Source: Devosia sp. (GTDB lineage Bacteria; Pseudomonadota; Alphaproteobacteria; Rhizobiales; Devosiaceae). From it: DNA of 56,039 nucleotides. The stretch's first letter is position 1. Every line of letters begins with the position of its first letter. The DNA lies in the NCBI GenBank assembly GCA_015234425.1, contig JADGNE010000011.1, forward strand, positions 1 through 56,039. Direction: 5' to 3'. This document shows positions 8,466 through 16,989 of this stretch, in pieces. Below the pieces are notes generated by a model. The model saw nothing but the letters and a program-made list of their open reading frames with translations. It was not told the origin of the DNA and did no database searches. A program made the translations under genes and the position numbers.

Positions 8466-9689
8466 TCAGCCCTGCGCCTTCTTGTTGCGCGCGGCCCAGG
8501 TCTTGAGACGCAGGCCATTGAGACGGATGAAGCCCTCGGCGTCCTTGTGGTCATAGGCCACGGCGCCTTCTTCGAAGGTCACGAGGTCCATGGAGTAGAG
8601 GCTGTGCGGCGAGGAGCGGGCGATGACGGTTGCGGAACCCTTGTAGAGTTTCACCTGCACGTCGCCGGTCACATATTCCTGGCTCTTGTCGATCAGGGCC
8701 TGCAGCATTTCGCGCTCCGGCGAGAACCAGAAGCCGTTGTAGATGAGCTCGGCATATTTCGGCATCAGCTCATCCTTGAGATGGGCTTCGCCGCGATCAA
8801 GGGTGATCGACTCGATGCCGCGGTGGGCAACGAGAATGATGGTGCCACCCGGCGTTTCGTAGAGACCGCGCGACTTCATGCCGACGAAGCGGTTTTCGAC
8901 GAGGTCGAGACGGCCAACGCCATGCTTGCCGCCCAGCTCATTGAGCTTGGTCAGCAGCTCAGCCGGGCTCAGCTTTTCGCCATTGATCGAGACCGGGTCG
9001 CCCTTTTCAAAGCCGATGGTGATGATCTCGGCCTGATCGGGAGCCTTTTCCGCATCGACAGTGCGCTGCGCGATATAGTCGGGCGCGGGGACTGCGGGGT
9101 CTTCCAGCACCATGCCCTCGGAAGAGGTGTGCAGGAGATTGGCGTCGACCGAGAACGGAGCCTCGCCGCGCTTGTCCTTGGAAACCGGGATCTGGTTCTT
9201 TTCGGCGTATTCGAGCAGAGCGGTGCGGCTGCGCAGATCCCACTCGCGCCATGGCGCGATGACGGCGATGGAGGGGTCGAGCGCATTGGCGGTCAGCTCG
9301 AAGCGTACCTGGTCATTGCCCTTGCCGGTGGCGCCATGGGAAATGGCATCGGCGCCGGTTTCCTGGGCGATCTCGACGAGACGCTTGGCGATGAGCGGAC
9401 GCGCGATCGACGTGCCGAGCAGATACTGGCCTTCGTAGACCGTGTTGGCGCGGAACATCGGGAAGACGAAATCGCGCACGAATTCTTCGCGCAGGTCCTC
9501 GATACGGATGTCCTTGATGCCGAACATTTCGGCCTTCTTGCGCGCCGGCTCGAGCTCTTCACCCTGGCCGAGGTCGGCCGTGAAGGTCACCACTTCGCAG
9601 TTATAGGTTTCGTGCAGCCATTTCAGGATGATGGACGTGTCGAGGCCGCCCGAATAGGCGAGGACGACTTTTTTGATCTCTTTAGCCAT
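8466..9689 (-). CDS. argG: Argininosuccinate synthase
   Basis: Condenses citrulline and aspartate with ATP in arginine biosynthesis (cytosol). It has 407 residues, the normal length. The N-terminal ATP pyrophosphatase loop [17 protein letters not shown] is at about 8-24. Further conserved blocks are [27 protein letters not shown] and [15 protein letters not shown]. Divergent from an Lrp-type regulator gene across 126 bp that hold two dyad sites. argC is also in this window but 21 kb away, so arginine genes are scattered. Confidence 0.97.
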   Translation of the reverse strand: MAKEIKKVVLAYSGGLDTSIILKWLHETYNCEVVTFTADLGQGEELEPARKKAEMFGIKDIRIEDLREEFVRDFVFPMFRANTVYEGQYLLGTSIARPLIAKRLVEIAQETGADAISHGATGKGNDQVRFELTANALDPSIAVIAPWREWDLRSRTALLEYAEKNQIPVSKDKRGEAPFSVDANLLHTSSEGMVLEDPAVPAPDYIAQRTVDAEKAPDQAEIITIGFEKGDPVSINGEKLSPAELLTKLNELGGKHGVGRLDLVENRFVGMKSRGLYETPGGTIILVAHRGIESITLDRGEAHLKDELMPKYAELIYNGFWFSPEREMLQALIDKSQEYVTGDVQVKLYKGSATVIARSSPHSLYSMDLVTFEEGAVAYDHKDAEGFIRLNGLRLKTWAARNKKAQG

Positions 9690-9735
9690 TGCTCAGATCC
9701 CAAGGTGTGATGCCGACAGGATAATCCAGTCCATA

Positions 9736-9792
9736 CGCAATAATCTTGCGATTGTCGCGCCCATGGCGCATCCTTTGGCATAATCTGCCAAA
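9736..9792. promoter_or_regulatory. Paired dyad operators in the argG-Lrp divergent region
   Basis: CGCAA-TAATC-TTGCG (9736-9750) and TTTGGCA-TAATC-TGCCAAA (9774-9792). Both dyads share the same 5-nt spacer TAATC, and their centres (9743 and 9783) are 40 bp apart, about four helical turns. This architecture is expected for a multimeric Lrp/AsnC regulator; assignment to the adjacent regulator is inferred. Confidence 0.5.
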
Positions 9793-9815
9793 TACTGCAA
9801 AGAGAGCGCCACAAA

Positions 9816-10283
9816 CTGTCAGAAGTTCTTGATCCCGTTGATCGTCGTATCCTCAGAGAGTTGCAGCGCAATGGCCGCATGTCCAATGTTGAATTGGCCA
9901 ATGCGGTGGGCCTGTCGCCCTCGCCCTGTCTCCGGCGGGTCAAGCTGCTCGAGGAAAAGGGTATCATCGATCGCTATATCGCGGTGCTGAACGCGCCGCG
10001 TCTTGGGCTCGGTCTCACGGTTTTTGCCCGCGTCTGGTTCAAGACCCAGGATGCCGAAACCACAAACCAGTTCGCGGAAACGGTGCGCAAATTCCCTGAG
10101 GTGATGGAGTGCTATCTCACCACCGGGGAATGCGACGCCATCCTGCGGGTGGTGACGACGGACCTGCATGCCTATTGGCGCTTCCAGTCCGATTATCTCA
10201 TGCGCATCCCGTCCGTGCAGAGCGTCAAGACCGACGTGCCGATGGAAACCATCAAGCGCAGCCACGAGCTGCCGCTGCCGTGA
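9816..10283 (+). CDS. Lrp/AsnC family transcriptional regulator (probable CTG start)
   Basis: Winged-helix plus RAM-domain amino-acid-responsive regulator. The N-terminus should contain the family signature LDxxDRRILRELQ. That sequence is present in frame (LDPVDRRILRELQRNGRMSN), but it lies upstream of the first conventional start, TTG 9861. The only plausible initiator in front of it is CTG 9816, with AGAGAG nine bases upstream, giving 155 residues (normal is 150-165). Starting at 9861 would delete helix 1 of the DNA-binding domain. The HTH is at about 22-42 and the RAM domain in the second half. It is followed by GFA and LysE genes on the same strand, and amino-acid export control is a reasonable guess. 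Confidence 0.85.
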   Translation: MSEVLDPVDRRILRELQRNGRMSNVELANAVGLSPSPCLRRVKLLEEKGIIDRYIAVLNAPRLGLGLTVFARVWFKTQDAETTNQFAETVRKFPEVMECYLTTGECDAILRVVTTDLHAYWRFQSDYLMRIPSVQSVKTDVPMETIKRSHELPLP

Positions 10284-10296
10284 GGAGGAGGGTGTC

Positions 10297-10671
10297 ATGA
10301 GCGAGGTGGAAGGCGGATGCCGCTGTGGGGCGCTGCGGATCGTCGCGCGGGGCGAGCCCCGTCGTGTGGGCATCTGCCACTGCCTCGATTGCCGCAAATT
10401 TCATGGCGCCCTGTTCCATGCCTCTGCGATATTTTCCACCGATGCGGTCACGATCAGCGGGTCGGTCGGGGAATTTGAAGGGCGGTGTTTCTGCCCAAGC
10501 TGCGGGTCCCCGGTATTCTCCCGCAGCGGTGACGACATCGAGATCAGCCTTGGCGCCTTCGACGCCCCCGACATGTTCGTGCCGACCTACGAGCTCTGGA
10601 CGGTGCGGCGCGAGGCCTGGCTACCGGCCTTCCCGCACATGATCCAATACCAGCGCAATCGCGAGCCCTAG
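10297..10671 (+). CDS. GFA family (glutathione-dependent formaldehyde-activating enzyme-like) zinc protein
   Basis: Small protein of 124 residues with the CENP-V/GFA zinc fold. The metal-binding cysteines are visible as GGCRCGALR (about 6-14), GICHCLDCRK (about 26-35) and CFCPSCGSPVF (about 64-74). The literature name implies formaldehyde-glutathione chemistry, but most family members have no proven substrate. It starts 14 nt after the Lrp gene with a good GAGGAGG site, so co-transcription is likely. Confidence 0.85.
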   Translation: MSEVEGGCRCGALRIVARGEPRRVGICHCLDCRKFHGALFHASAIFSTDAVTISGSVGEFEGRCFCPSCGSPVFSRSGDDIEISLGAFDAPDMFVPTYELWTVRREAWLPAFPHMIQYQRNREP

Positions 10672-10730
10672 TCCCGGCCGCACTGGCGCGCTATGAGCAA
10701 GACCTGCGTCCTTTGCCGCGAGACTTTTGA

Positions 10731-11381
10731 ATGCCCAGCTTCCTGCCTGATTTTTCCGTCATCGCCACCTTTGCCCTCGCCGCTTTCGTGCTGGCGGTGA
10801 CGCCGGGACCGGACATGGCGCTTTTCGTCTCGCGCACGATCAATTGGGGGCGAAACCACGGATTTGCCACGGTCATGGGTGCGCTCACGGGCATTGCGGT
10901 CCACACCATGCTGGTCGCCTTCGGCATTTCCGTGCTGATCATTGCCGCCCCGGCCGCCTTCTGGGCGCTGAAAATCGTCGGCGCGCTCTATCTCGTCTGG
11001 CTGGCGATCCAGGCGATCCGCGATGGCGGTGGGATCCTCGTGGTCAACAAACAGGGCGGCAAGCAGCCGAGCTGGACCCAGTCCTATCTCACCGGTCTTG
11101 GCATCAATCTCACCAATCCCAAGGTGGCGCTGTTTTTCGTGACCTTCCTGCCCCAGTTCGTCTCGGCCGATGACCCCTCCGCCTCGGCAAAGCTGATCTT
11201 CCTCGGCATTGAGTTTGTCATCGTCTCCATCCCGGTCGTCGTGGCCACTGTTCTGTTTGCCGAATGGCTGACGCGGACGCTCAGGGAAAAAGCCTGGGTC
11301 GGCAAGGCCCTCAACTGGAGCTTTGCCGCGGTGTTCATGACCTTCGCGGCAACTATTCTCTTCGCCGAGGGCCGCAAGTGA
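10731..11381 (+). CDS. LysE family amino-acid exporter
   Basis: Inner-membrane exporter of 216 residues with about six hydrophobic segments. The N-terminal signature AVTPGPDMALFVSRTINWG (about 22-40) is characteristic of the LysE/RhtB family, as is GLGINLTNPKVALFFVTFLPQF (about 122-143). Substrates in the family are basic or neutral amino acids, homoserine or threonine, and cannot be told here. An Lrp regulator upstream fits export of amino acids. Its stop overlaps the GTG start of rlmJ. Confidence 0.9.
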   Translation: MPSFLPDFSVIATFALAAFVLAVTPGPDMALFVSRTINWGRNHGFATVMGALTGIAVHTMLVAFGISVLIIAAPAAFWALKIVGALYLVWLAIQAIRDGGGILVVNKQGGKQPSWTQSYLTGLGINLTNPKVALFFVTFLPQFVSADDPSASAKLIFLGIEFVIVSIPVVVATVLFAEWLTRTLREKAWVGKALNWSFAAVFMTFAATILFAEGRK

Positions 11382-12226
11382 ACTATCGCCACGCCTTTCA
11401 CGCCGGCAATTTTGCCGACGTGGTCAAGCACACCATTCTCACCCGCATCCTTGCCTATCTCATGCGCAAGGACGCGCCGTTCCGCGTCATCGACACCCAT
11501 GCCGGGGTCGGCCTTTATGATCTCTATGGGGATCAGGCTGAGCGCACCGGCGAGTGGCAGGACGGTATTTTGCGGCTGGTCGAAAGCGATCTTGCGCCCA
11601 ACGTTTCAGAACTTCTCTCGCCCTATCTCGAGGCCGTCCGCGCGCAGAACGAAGCGGATGAACTGCGCTATTATCCCGGCTCGCCCTTCATCACCCGGCA
11701 CATGCTGCGCCAGCAGGATCGGTTGATGGCGCTGGAGCTGCATCCAAAGGATGTCGAGGCGCTGCGCGAGAATTTTGCCGGCGATTTCCAGACCCGCGTC
11801 ACCCATCTCAACGCCTGGGCCGCCATGGGCACCCATCTGCCGCCCAAGGAAAAGCGCGGCCTCGTGCTGGTCGATCCGCCGTTCGAGGAGAAGGGCGAGT
11901 TTTCCCGCATGGTCCAGAGCCTCGAAAAGGCGCACAAGCGATGGCCGGGCGGGATTTTTGCTTATTGGTATCCGATCAAGGACCCCGAGGACGTCGACGC
12001 TTATGTCGCCGCGCTTGAGGCCACGGGGATCCGAAAGATCCTCCGCATCGAGCTGACGATCCGCGCGCCGTCATTCCCGCCCCGCCTTCATGGCACCGGC
12101 ATGATCGTCGTCAATCCGCCCTATGTGCTCGAAGAGGAAATGCGCACAGTGCTCCCCGTCCTCGCCGATGTACTGGCCGACGAGGGCAGGGGACGCTGGA
12201 GCGTCGATTGGGTCGCGGGGGAGTAG
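11378..12226 (+). CDS. rlmJ: 23S rRNA (adenine(2030)-N(6))-methyltransferase RlmJ
   Basis: SAM-dependent methyltransferase that modifies A2030 of 23S rRNA. It has 282 residues from GTG 11378, in a GTGA overlap with the lysE stop. NYRHAFHAGNFADVVKH follows the start and is the hallmark RlmJ N-terminus. The SAM region follows in VIDTHAGVGLYDLYG (about 38-52). The catalytic DPPF-type motif is at LVDPPFEEKGEF (about 165-176). An upstream in-frame start at 11264 is rejected because it lies inside lysE and the homology begins at the GTG. Confidence 0.92.
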   Translation: MNYRHAFHAGNFADVVKHTILTRILAYLMRKDAPFRVIDTHAGVGLYDLYGDQAERTGEWQDGILRLVESDLAPNVSELLSPYLEAVRAQNEADELRYYPGSPFITRHMLRQQDRLMALELHPKDVEALRENFAGDFQTRVTHLNAWAAMGTHLPPKEKRGLVLVDPPFEEKGEFSRMVQSLEKAHKRWPGGIFAYWYPIKDPEDVDAYVAALEATGIRKILRIELTIRAPSFPPRLHGTGMIVVNPPYVLEEEMRTVLPVLADVLADEGRGRWSVDWVAGE

Positions 12227-12237
12227 ACGGTTGAGGT

Positions 12238-12260
12238 GCTGACGCTTTTACAGCGTCAGC
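12238..12260. other. Inverted repeat at the rlmJ/rlmN convergent junction
   Basis: GCTGACGCT-TTTAC-AGCGTCAGC. It includes the rlmN stop codon. No T-run follows on either strand, so a terminator role is uncertain. Confidence 0.35.
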
Positions 12261-13456
12261 AGCGCATCGCGGTCCTTCTTGGTCAGCCGTTCGCTCTCGC
12301 TCTTGAGCTGGCCGCAGGCGGCAAAGATATCGCGGCCGCGCGGGGTGCGGACGGGCGATGCATAGCCGGCGCGATTGACGATATCGGCAAAGCGCTCGAT
12401 GCGGCTCGAGGGCGAGGTGCCGTAATTCGAGCCAGGCCAGGGATTGAACGGGATGAGGTTGATCTTGGCCGGAATGCCCGCGAGCAGCCGCACCAGTTCC
12501 TTGGCTTCGGCGTCGCTGTCATTGATGCCGTCAAGCATCACATATTCAAAGGTGATGCGGCGCGCATTGGAGAGGCCCGGATAATTGCGGCACGCGTCCA
12601 GCAGATCCTTGATCGGCCACTTCTTGTTGATCGGAACCAGCACGTCGCGCAGATCGTCGCGCACCGCGTGCAGCGAGATGGCGAGCATGACGTCGATTTC
12701 GCTGCCGGTGCGCTCGATGTAAGGCACGACGCCCGAGGTCGAGAGCGTGATGCGGCGCTTGGAGATCGACATGCCGTCGCCGGCCGAAGCGATAAGCAGC
12801 GCCTGCTTGACGTTCTCGAAATTGTAGAGCGGCTCGCCCATGCCCATCATCACGATATTGGTGATGGCGCGGCTTTCGCCGCCGGGCACAAGGCCGCCGT
12901 CATCGGGACGTGAACCACCGGGGAAATCGCCCAGGCGCTCGCGCGCCATCAGGATCTGCCCCAGCACTTCACCGGCGGTGAGGTTGCGGACGAGCTTTTG
13001 CGTGCCGGTGTGGCAGAACGAGCAGGTCAGCGTGCAGCCCACCTGCGAGGACACGCAAAGCGTGCCGCGATCGCTTTCGGGGATATAGACGGTTTCCACC
13101 TCGACGGCCGGCATGTTCGGGTTCTGCGGATCGCGGAAGCGGAACAGCCATTTGCGGGTGCCGTCGGAGGATACCTGTTCGGAGACGATTTCCGGGCGGT
13201 CGAGCACAAAAGTGTCGGCCAGCTTCTGGCGCACCGGCTTGGCCACATTGGTCATGCGGTCAAAATCGGTGACACCGTTCACATAGAGCCAGTTCCAGAG
13301 CTGGTTGGCGCGCATGCGGCCTTCCTTCTCGGAAACCACGTCATGGCTGGTCAAGGTCTCCGCGAGCTGCTGCTTGGAGAGGCCGATCAGGGACGGCCGG
13401 CTGGCCACGGCTGGCCGGATAGCGGTCGAATGGTCGAGGTTCAGCGCAATGCTCAT
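12248..13456 (-). CDS. rlmN: Dual-specificity 23S rRNA/tRNA (adenine C2)-methyltransferase RlmN
   Basis: Radical-SAM enzyme that methylates C2 of A2503 in 23S rRNA and A37 of some tRNAs. It has 402 residues, normal length. The 4Fe-4S motif C141-TLT-C145-SF-C148 is intact. The protein contains [12 protein letters not shown] and [14 protein letters not shown], conserved in RlmN, and a second part with [12 protein letters not shown]. The N-terminal accessory helical domain (about 20-100) is present. It is convergent with rlmJ. No neighbours suggest special regulation. Confidence 0.97.
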   Translation of the reverse strand: MSIALNLDHSTAIRPAVASRPSLIGLSKQQLAETLTSHDVVSEKEGRMRANQLWNWLYVNGVTDFDRMTNVAKPVRQKLADTFVLDRPEIVSEQVSSDGTRKWLFRFRDPQNPNMPAVEVETVYIPESDRGTLCVSSQVGCTLTCSFCHTGTQKLVRNLTAGEVLGQILMARERLGDFPGGSRPDDGGLVPGGESRAITNIVMMGMGEPLYNFENVKQALLIASAGDGMSISKRRITLSTSGVVPYIERTGSEIDVMLAISLHAVRDDLRDVLVPINKKWPIKDLLDACRNYPGLSNARRITFEYVMLDGINDSDAEAKELVRLLAGIPAKINLIPFNPWPGSNYGTSPSSRIERFADIVNRAGYASPVRTPRGRDIFAACGQLKSESERLTKKDRDALLTL

Positions 13457-13592
13457 GGCAGGCCAAGTGTGTCCGGAAATGCGGGAAGTGGGCGGCCAAT
13501 AGCATATGGTGAGGCAAAGCGCAAAATAACACCGTCGGGAAGGTGCCTTGCGTCAGCCGCAGGAGAGCCGCCGGCGGGGGTGCCGCCGCGTG

Positions 13593-14099
13593 TCAGCACT
13601 CGGCGCCGATGGCCTGCTGTGCTGCGGTGGCGCCGGAAAGCGAATAGTTCTGCACGATGGTCGTGCCATTGGCATCGGTGCCGGTGACGCTCATCGAGGA
13701 GCCGGCACGGATGGCGGCGGCGAGGTTTGCGGCCTGGGCGCTGTCATCGAGCCAGGCGGCATCGCCTTGCGTGAACAGGGTAAAACCCTGTCCGCCGATG
13801 TTGACGCTGGCGCGCGAGCCGGTCTGGAAAGTATAGCCAGCGACCACGTTGAACTCATTGACCACGTCTTCGCCCGGGCGATTGGTGACGTAGAGATAGG
13901 CCTGGCCGGCACCGGCCGGTGTCGGCTCGGTGGACTTCGGCTTGGTCATGGCAAAGCAGACCGTGCTGGCGCCATCGTCAGCGGCATAGCTCGACCAGTC
14001 GCGGAAATCGCCGAGCACCCGCGCCGACTGCGCCTGGGCCGGAACGGTCACGGCAATCACCAGGGCGAGGGCGAGGAAAGGCTTGGACGAAATCATCAT
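13593..14099 (-). CDS. Invasion-associated locus B (IalB) family secreted protein, paralogue 1
   Basis: Predicted periplasmic protein of 168 residues. A signal peptide is clear (MMISSKPFLALALVIAVTVPAQAQS, cleavage after AQA). The mature part follows the IalB pattern: FRDWSSYAADDG, a cysteine in VCFAMTKPKSTEP, then GSRASVNIGGQGFTLF and the C-terminal YSLSGATAAQQAIGAEC. ATG 14099 is chosen because the signal peptide begins there; the open frame extends upstream without features. IalB proteins are linked to stress and envelope functions. The tandem paralogue begins 84 nt upstream. Confidence 0.85.
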   Translation of the reverse strand: MMISSKPFLALALVIAVTVPAQAQSARVLGDFRDWSSYAADDGASTVCFAMTKPKSTEPTPAGAGQAYLYVTNRPGEDVVNEFNVVAGYTFQTGSRASVNIGGQGFTLFTQGDAAWLDDSAQAANLAAAIRAGSSMSVTGTDANGTTIVQNYSLSGATAAQQAIGAEC

Positions 14100-14183
14100 A
14101 AGGTCGGGCTCTTGAGGTCGGACGCGGGCTTTTCGGCCCGGCGCCCAGTTATGGCGGTTCCGGGCCGAGGGGCAAGCCCCCAA

Positions 14184-14705
14184 TTACTTGCAGGCGGCGT
14201 CGATGGCGTTCATCGCGGCGGTGGCGCCGGAGAGCGAATAGGTATCGATCGTGTTTGTGCCGCGCTGGCTGGTGCCGCGGACAAGCATCTGGCTGCCGGC
14301 CTTGAAGGCAGCGACGAACCCGGACTCGTCGCCGGTCGAGGCCAGCCAGCCGGCGGAGCCTTCGGTGACCATCGGGTAGGACTTGCCGTCAATGGCGGCG
14401 CTGGCGTTGGCAGCGCTGGAGTTGAACGGATAACCGATCAGCGTCTGCACTTCGTTTTTGGTCCCCAGGCCCTTGCGGTGGATGATCATGAAGTGGATCG
14501 GATCGCGATTGGCGCCTGCGGGTTCGGACTTCTGCGGCTGCGCCGAGATGTAGCACATGACGCCGCTGGCATCCGTGGCCTGCCAGGCCGTCCATGCATT
14601 GAACGTTCCCAGTTCGGTTGCCTGCTGTGCCTGTACGGCAGGTGCAAAGCTGATGGCCGCTGCCATCGCGATCCCGATTGCGAGGCCACCGGTCTTGTTC
14701 ATCAT
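14184..14705 (-). CDS. Invasion-associated locus B (IalB) family secreted protein, paralogue 2
   Basis: Paralogue of the gene at 13593-14099, sharing the C-terminal YSLSGATAA motif followed by a terminal cysteine (DAACK). It has 173 residues from ATG 14705, with a signal peptide ending in AVQAQ. A TTG at 14711 in the same frame is an alternative start with a slightly better-spaced GAGG. The central region has SGVMCYISAQPQKSEP and IDGKSYPMVTEGSAGWL. Order and spacing suggest one transcript for both paralogues, with 84 nt between them. Confidence 0.85.
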   Translation of the reverse strand: MMNKTGGLAIGIAMAAAISFAPAVQAQQATELGTFNAWTAWQATDASGVMCYISAQPQKSEPAGANRDPIHFMIIHRKGLGTKNEVQTLIGYPFNSSAANASAAIDGKSYPMVTEGSAGWLASTGDESGFVAAFKAGSQMLVRGTSQRGTNTIDTYSLSGATAAMNAIDAACK

Positions 14706-14918
14706 TGCCAATTCATCCTCTTGTAAAGCTGACCGTCCGCGGAGTGCTTTCCGCTCAAGATGGCGCGGACATGGTTACCAAGCCGTCAAATCCCGCAAAA
14801 TTGGCGGCTTTTGCGTCAAATGCGCGGGAAAGGCGGCGGCAATTTGACACCAACCCTGCCTGATGGCCCGGTTTGCCGTGATAGGGTTAAAACCGCCCTA
14901 ACACTTGGGTGATCTGGG

Positions 14919-15458
14919 TCATGCTGCCAGTGGATAGGCATGCTCGACGACATAGGGGCCCCCGCCCACACCGTCCTTGCTGGAAAAGAGCGCGAAGCGC
15001 GATACCGCAAATGTGATCGGCTCGAAGCGCCCGGCGTCGGCAATGAAGCGGGCGACCTCCGCAGCGCTTGTCCCCCTCAGATGGGCAAGGGTGACATGCG
15101 GCACGAACTTGCGCCCCTCAGGCGGCAGGCCTGCCCGCTGCACCATGCGTTCATGCGCCGATTGCAGCCGGGCGAGGGCCTCATTGGGCTCGATGCCTGC
15201 GTAAAGCGCCCGGGGGCGGTCGCCGCCAAAAATTCCGAGATGCGTCAGCCGCACCGAAAAGCGCAGGGTGTTCGACAGGAGATCGAGATTGTCCGCCACG
15301 TCATCGGCCTGGTTGCGGTCGACATCACCGATAAACCGCAGGGTGACGTGGTAATTTTCGGGATCGACCCATCGCGCCCCGGTCAACCCGCCGCGCTTGA
15401 GCGACAGCGCAAAACCGGTGTCGGGTGGAATCTCGAGGCCTGTGAAGAGCCGGGGCAT
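14919..15458 (-). CDS. thpR: RNA 2',3'-cyclic phosphodiesterase (2'-5' RNA ligase family)
   Basis: 2H phosphoesterase that opens RNA 2',3'-cyclic phosphates. It has 179 residues. The two catalytic HxTx motifs are visible: NYHVTLRFIGDV (about 36-47) and PHVTLAHLRG (about 121-130). The N-terminal PRLFTGLEIP start is typical of ThpR/LigT. Monocistronic on the minus strand with free intergenic DNA on both sides. Confidence 0.92.
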   Translation of the reverse strand: MPRLFTGLEIPPDTGFALSLKRGGLTGARWVDPENYHVTLRFIGDVDRNQADDVADNLDLLSNTLRFSVRLTHLGIFGGDRPRALYAGIEPNEALARLQSAHERMVQRAGLPPEGRKFVPHVTLAHLRGTSAAEVARFIADAGRFEPITFAVSRFALFSSKDGVGGGPYVVEHAYPLAA

Positions 15459-15657
15459 GGCAAGATCTCCCTGGCGGAAGGCAGGAACGGTTCATGGACC
15501 CTAACATAATCGCGCCAATCGGCCAGCCCGGCTGGCGGATTGTTCCATTTTGCCTTGTATCTCAAGGCTTCCGTCTCCATATTTGCGCACAAGTGGCAAC
15601 GCCAATTGCCCCCGGCGGTGACAAGACCGCAGTCTTCCAAGGGAAAGGAAACCGACA

Positions 15658-16383
15658 ATGGCTGAATATGACCGTCAGACCCTCAATGCGCGGGCCGGCT
15701 CGGCCGTAGCCATCGACGAGGGCCTGCGCAGCTACATGCTGCGAGTCTACAATTACATGGGCCTGGGCCTCGTGGTTACCGGGCTCGTCGCCTACTTCAC
15801 CAGCCAGTGGGCCATGTCCAGCCCGGCCAATGCCGAGCTGCTCTATGCCAGCCCGCTGGCCTGGGTTCTCATGCTGTCGCCGCTGGCCTTCGTGCTGGTG
15901 CTGAGCTTCGGCATCAACAAGCTGTCCGTCCCGGCGGCGCAGGCGGTCTTCTGGGCGTTCGCGGCCGTCATGGGCGTGTCGCTCTCGTCGATCTTCCTCG
16001 TCTATACCGGCGCCTCTATCGCCAAGGTGTTCTTCATCACCGCCGCCACCTTCGGCGCGATGAGCCTTTACGGCTACACCACCAAGCGCGACCTGACCGG
16101 CATGGGTAACTTCCTGATGATGGGCCTGATCGGCATCATCATTGCCTCGATCGTGAACATCTTCATGCAGTCCAGCATGATGGATTTCATCATCTCGGTG
16201 GTTGGCGTCCTGATCTTTACCGGTCTGACCGCCTATGACACCCAGAAGATCAAGGAAAGCTACTCGGCCTCCTATGGCGCCGACGTCATGGCCAAGAACG
16301 CCATCATGGGCGCGCTGAGCCTCTACATGGACTTCATCAACCTGTTCATGATGCTCCTGCGCCTCTTCGGCAACCGCGAGTAG
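15658..16383 (+). CDS. Bax inhibitor-1 / YccA family membrane protein
   Basis: Integral membrane protein of 241 residues with seven hydrophobic segments, as in the BI-1/TMBIM fold. An N-terminal soluble part of about 30 residues (NARAGSAVAIDEGLRSYML) precedes the first helix, as in alphaproteobacterial homologues. Conserved positions include TAYDTQKIKE (about 193-202) before the last helix, and ALSLYMDFINLFMMLLRLFG at the C-terminus. Bacterial members are calcium or proton leak channels or of unknown role. The gene ends at a strong terminator. Confidence 0.88.
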   Translation: MAEYDRQTLNARAGSAVAIDEGLRSYMLRVYNYMGLGLVVTGLVAYFTSQWAMSSPANAELLYASPLAWVLMLSPLAFVLVLSFGINKLSVPAAQAVFWAFAAVMGVSLSSIFLVYTGASIAKVFFITAATFGAMSLYGYTTKRDLTGMGNFLMMGLIGIIIASIVNIFMQSSMMDFIISVVGVLIFTGLTAYDTQKIKESYSASYGADVMAKNAIMGALSLYMDFINLFMMLLRLFGNRE

Positions 16384-16433
16384 CAGCACCAGCGCTGATG
16401 GTCTGATCAAACAATTTGGTTGGACGAAATTCG

Positions 16434-16468
16434 GGACCGCAGCTTACAAGGGCTGCGGTCCTTTTTTT
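16434..16468 (+). terminator. Rho-independent terminator after the BI-1 gene
   Basis: GGACCGCAGC (16434-16443) / GCTGCGGTCC (16452-16461) with an 8-nt loop, followed by seven Ts (16462-16468). It ends 11 nt before the next start codon. Confidence 0.9.
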
Positions 16469-16479
16469 GGTTTACTGTC

Positions 16480-16977
16480 ATGTCCGACACCGTCCTGCGT
16501 CCCTTCGCCTGGTCCGACGTTCCCGCCATCACGCGCATCTATCGGCACTATGTCGATCACACCGCCATCACCTTCGACACCGAGGCGCCTGACGAAACCG
16601 CCATCGCCGAAAAATATGCAGCGCTGGCACGGCTGGGCCACCCGTTGATCATCGCCGAGCGCGCCGGGCAGGTGGTTGGCTATGCCTATGCGAGCTTTTA
16701 TCGCCCCCGCGCCGCCTATCGCTTCACCTGCGAGGACTCGATCTATCTCGACCCCAACGAGACCGGGAAGGGTCTGGGCCGCGTCATGCTGACAGAGCTG
16801 CTCGCCCAGTCGAAGGCCTTTGGCTTCAAGCAGATGTTGGCAGTGATCACTGCGGACACCGCAAATTCGATCGCCATCCACGAAAAATTCGGCTTCGAGC
16901 GCGTCGGCTACTACAAGGCAGTCGGCTACAAGTTCGACCGCTGGCATGACATTGTCCATTTGAAGATGGCGCTCTGA
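16480..16977 (+). CDS. GNAT family N-acetyltransferase, phosphinothricin-acetyltransferase-like
   Basis: Acetyl-CoA-dependent N-acetyltransferase of 165 residues. YAYASFYRPRAAYRFTCEDSI (about 68-88) and LDPNETGKGLGRVML (about 90-104) form the acetyl-CoA site typical of PAT/Rimi-like enzymes; HEKFGFERVGYYKAVGYKFDRWHDI is the end signature shared with phosphinothricin or methionine-derivative acetyltransferases. ATG 16480 is chosen because homology begins right after. No Shine-Dalgarno is visible and the start is only 11 nt after a terminator T-run, so the mRNA may be nearly leaderless. Confidence 0.88.
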   Translation: MSDTVLRPFAWSDVPAITRIYRHYVDHTAITFDTEAPDETAIAEKYAALARLGHPLIIAERAGQVVGYAYASFYRPRAAYRFTCEDSIYLDPNETGKGLGRVMLTELLAQSKAFGFKQMLAVITADTANSIAIHEKFGFERVGYYKAVGYKFDRWHDIVHLKMAL

Positions 16978-16989
16978 AGGGAGGGTTCC

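Noticed and set aside
8091..9710. 539-codon open frame antisense to argG and the CPT-like gene
   Set aside because: Shadow of two real genes; composition is typical for the antisense of biased codons.
13548..14726. 392-codon open frame antisense to both IalB genes
   Set aside because: The IalB frames have signal peptides and paralogy to each other; this one has only shadow composition.
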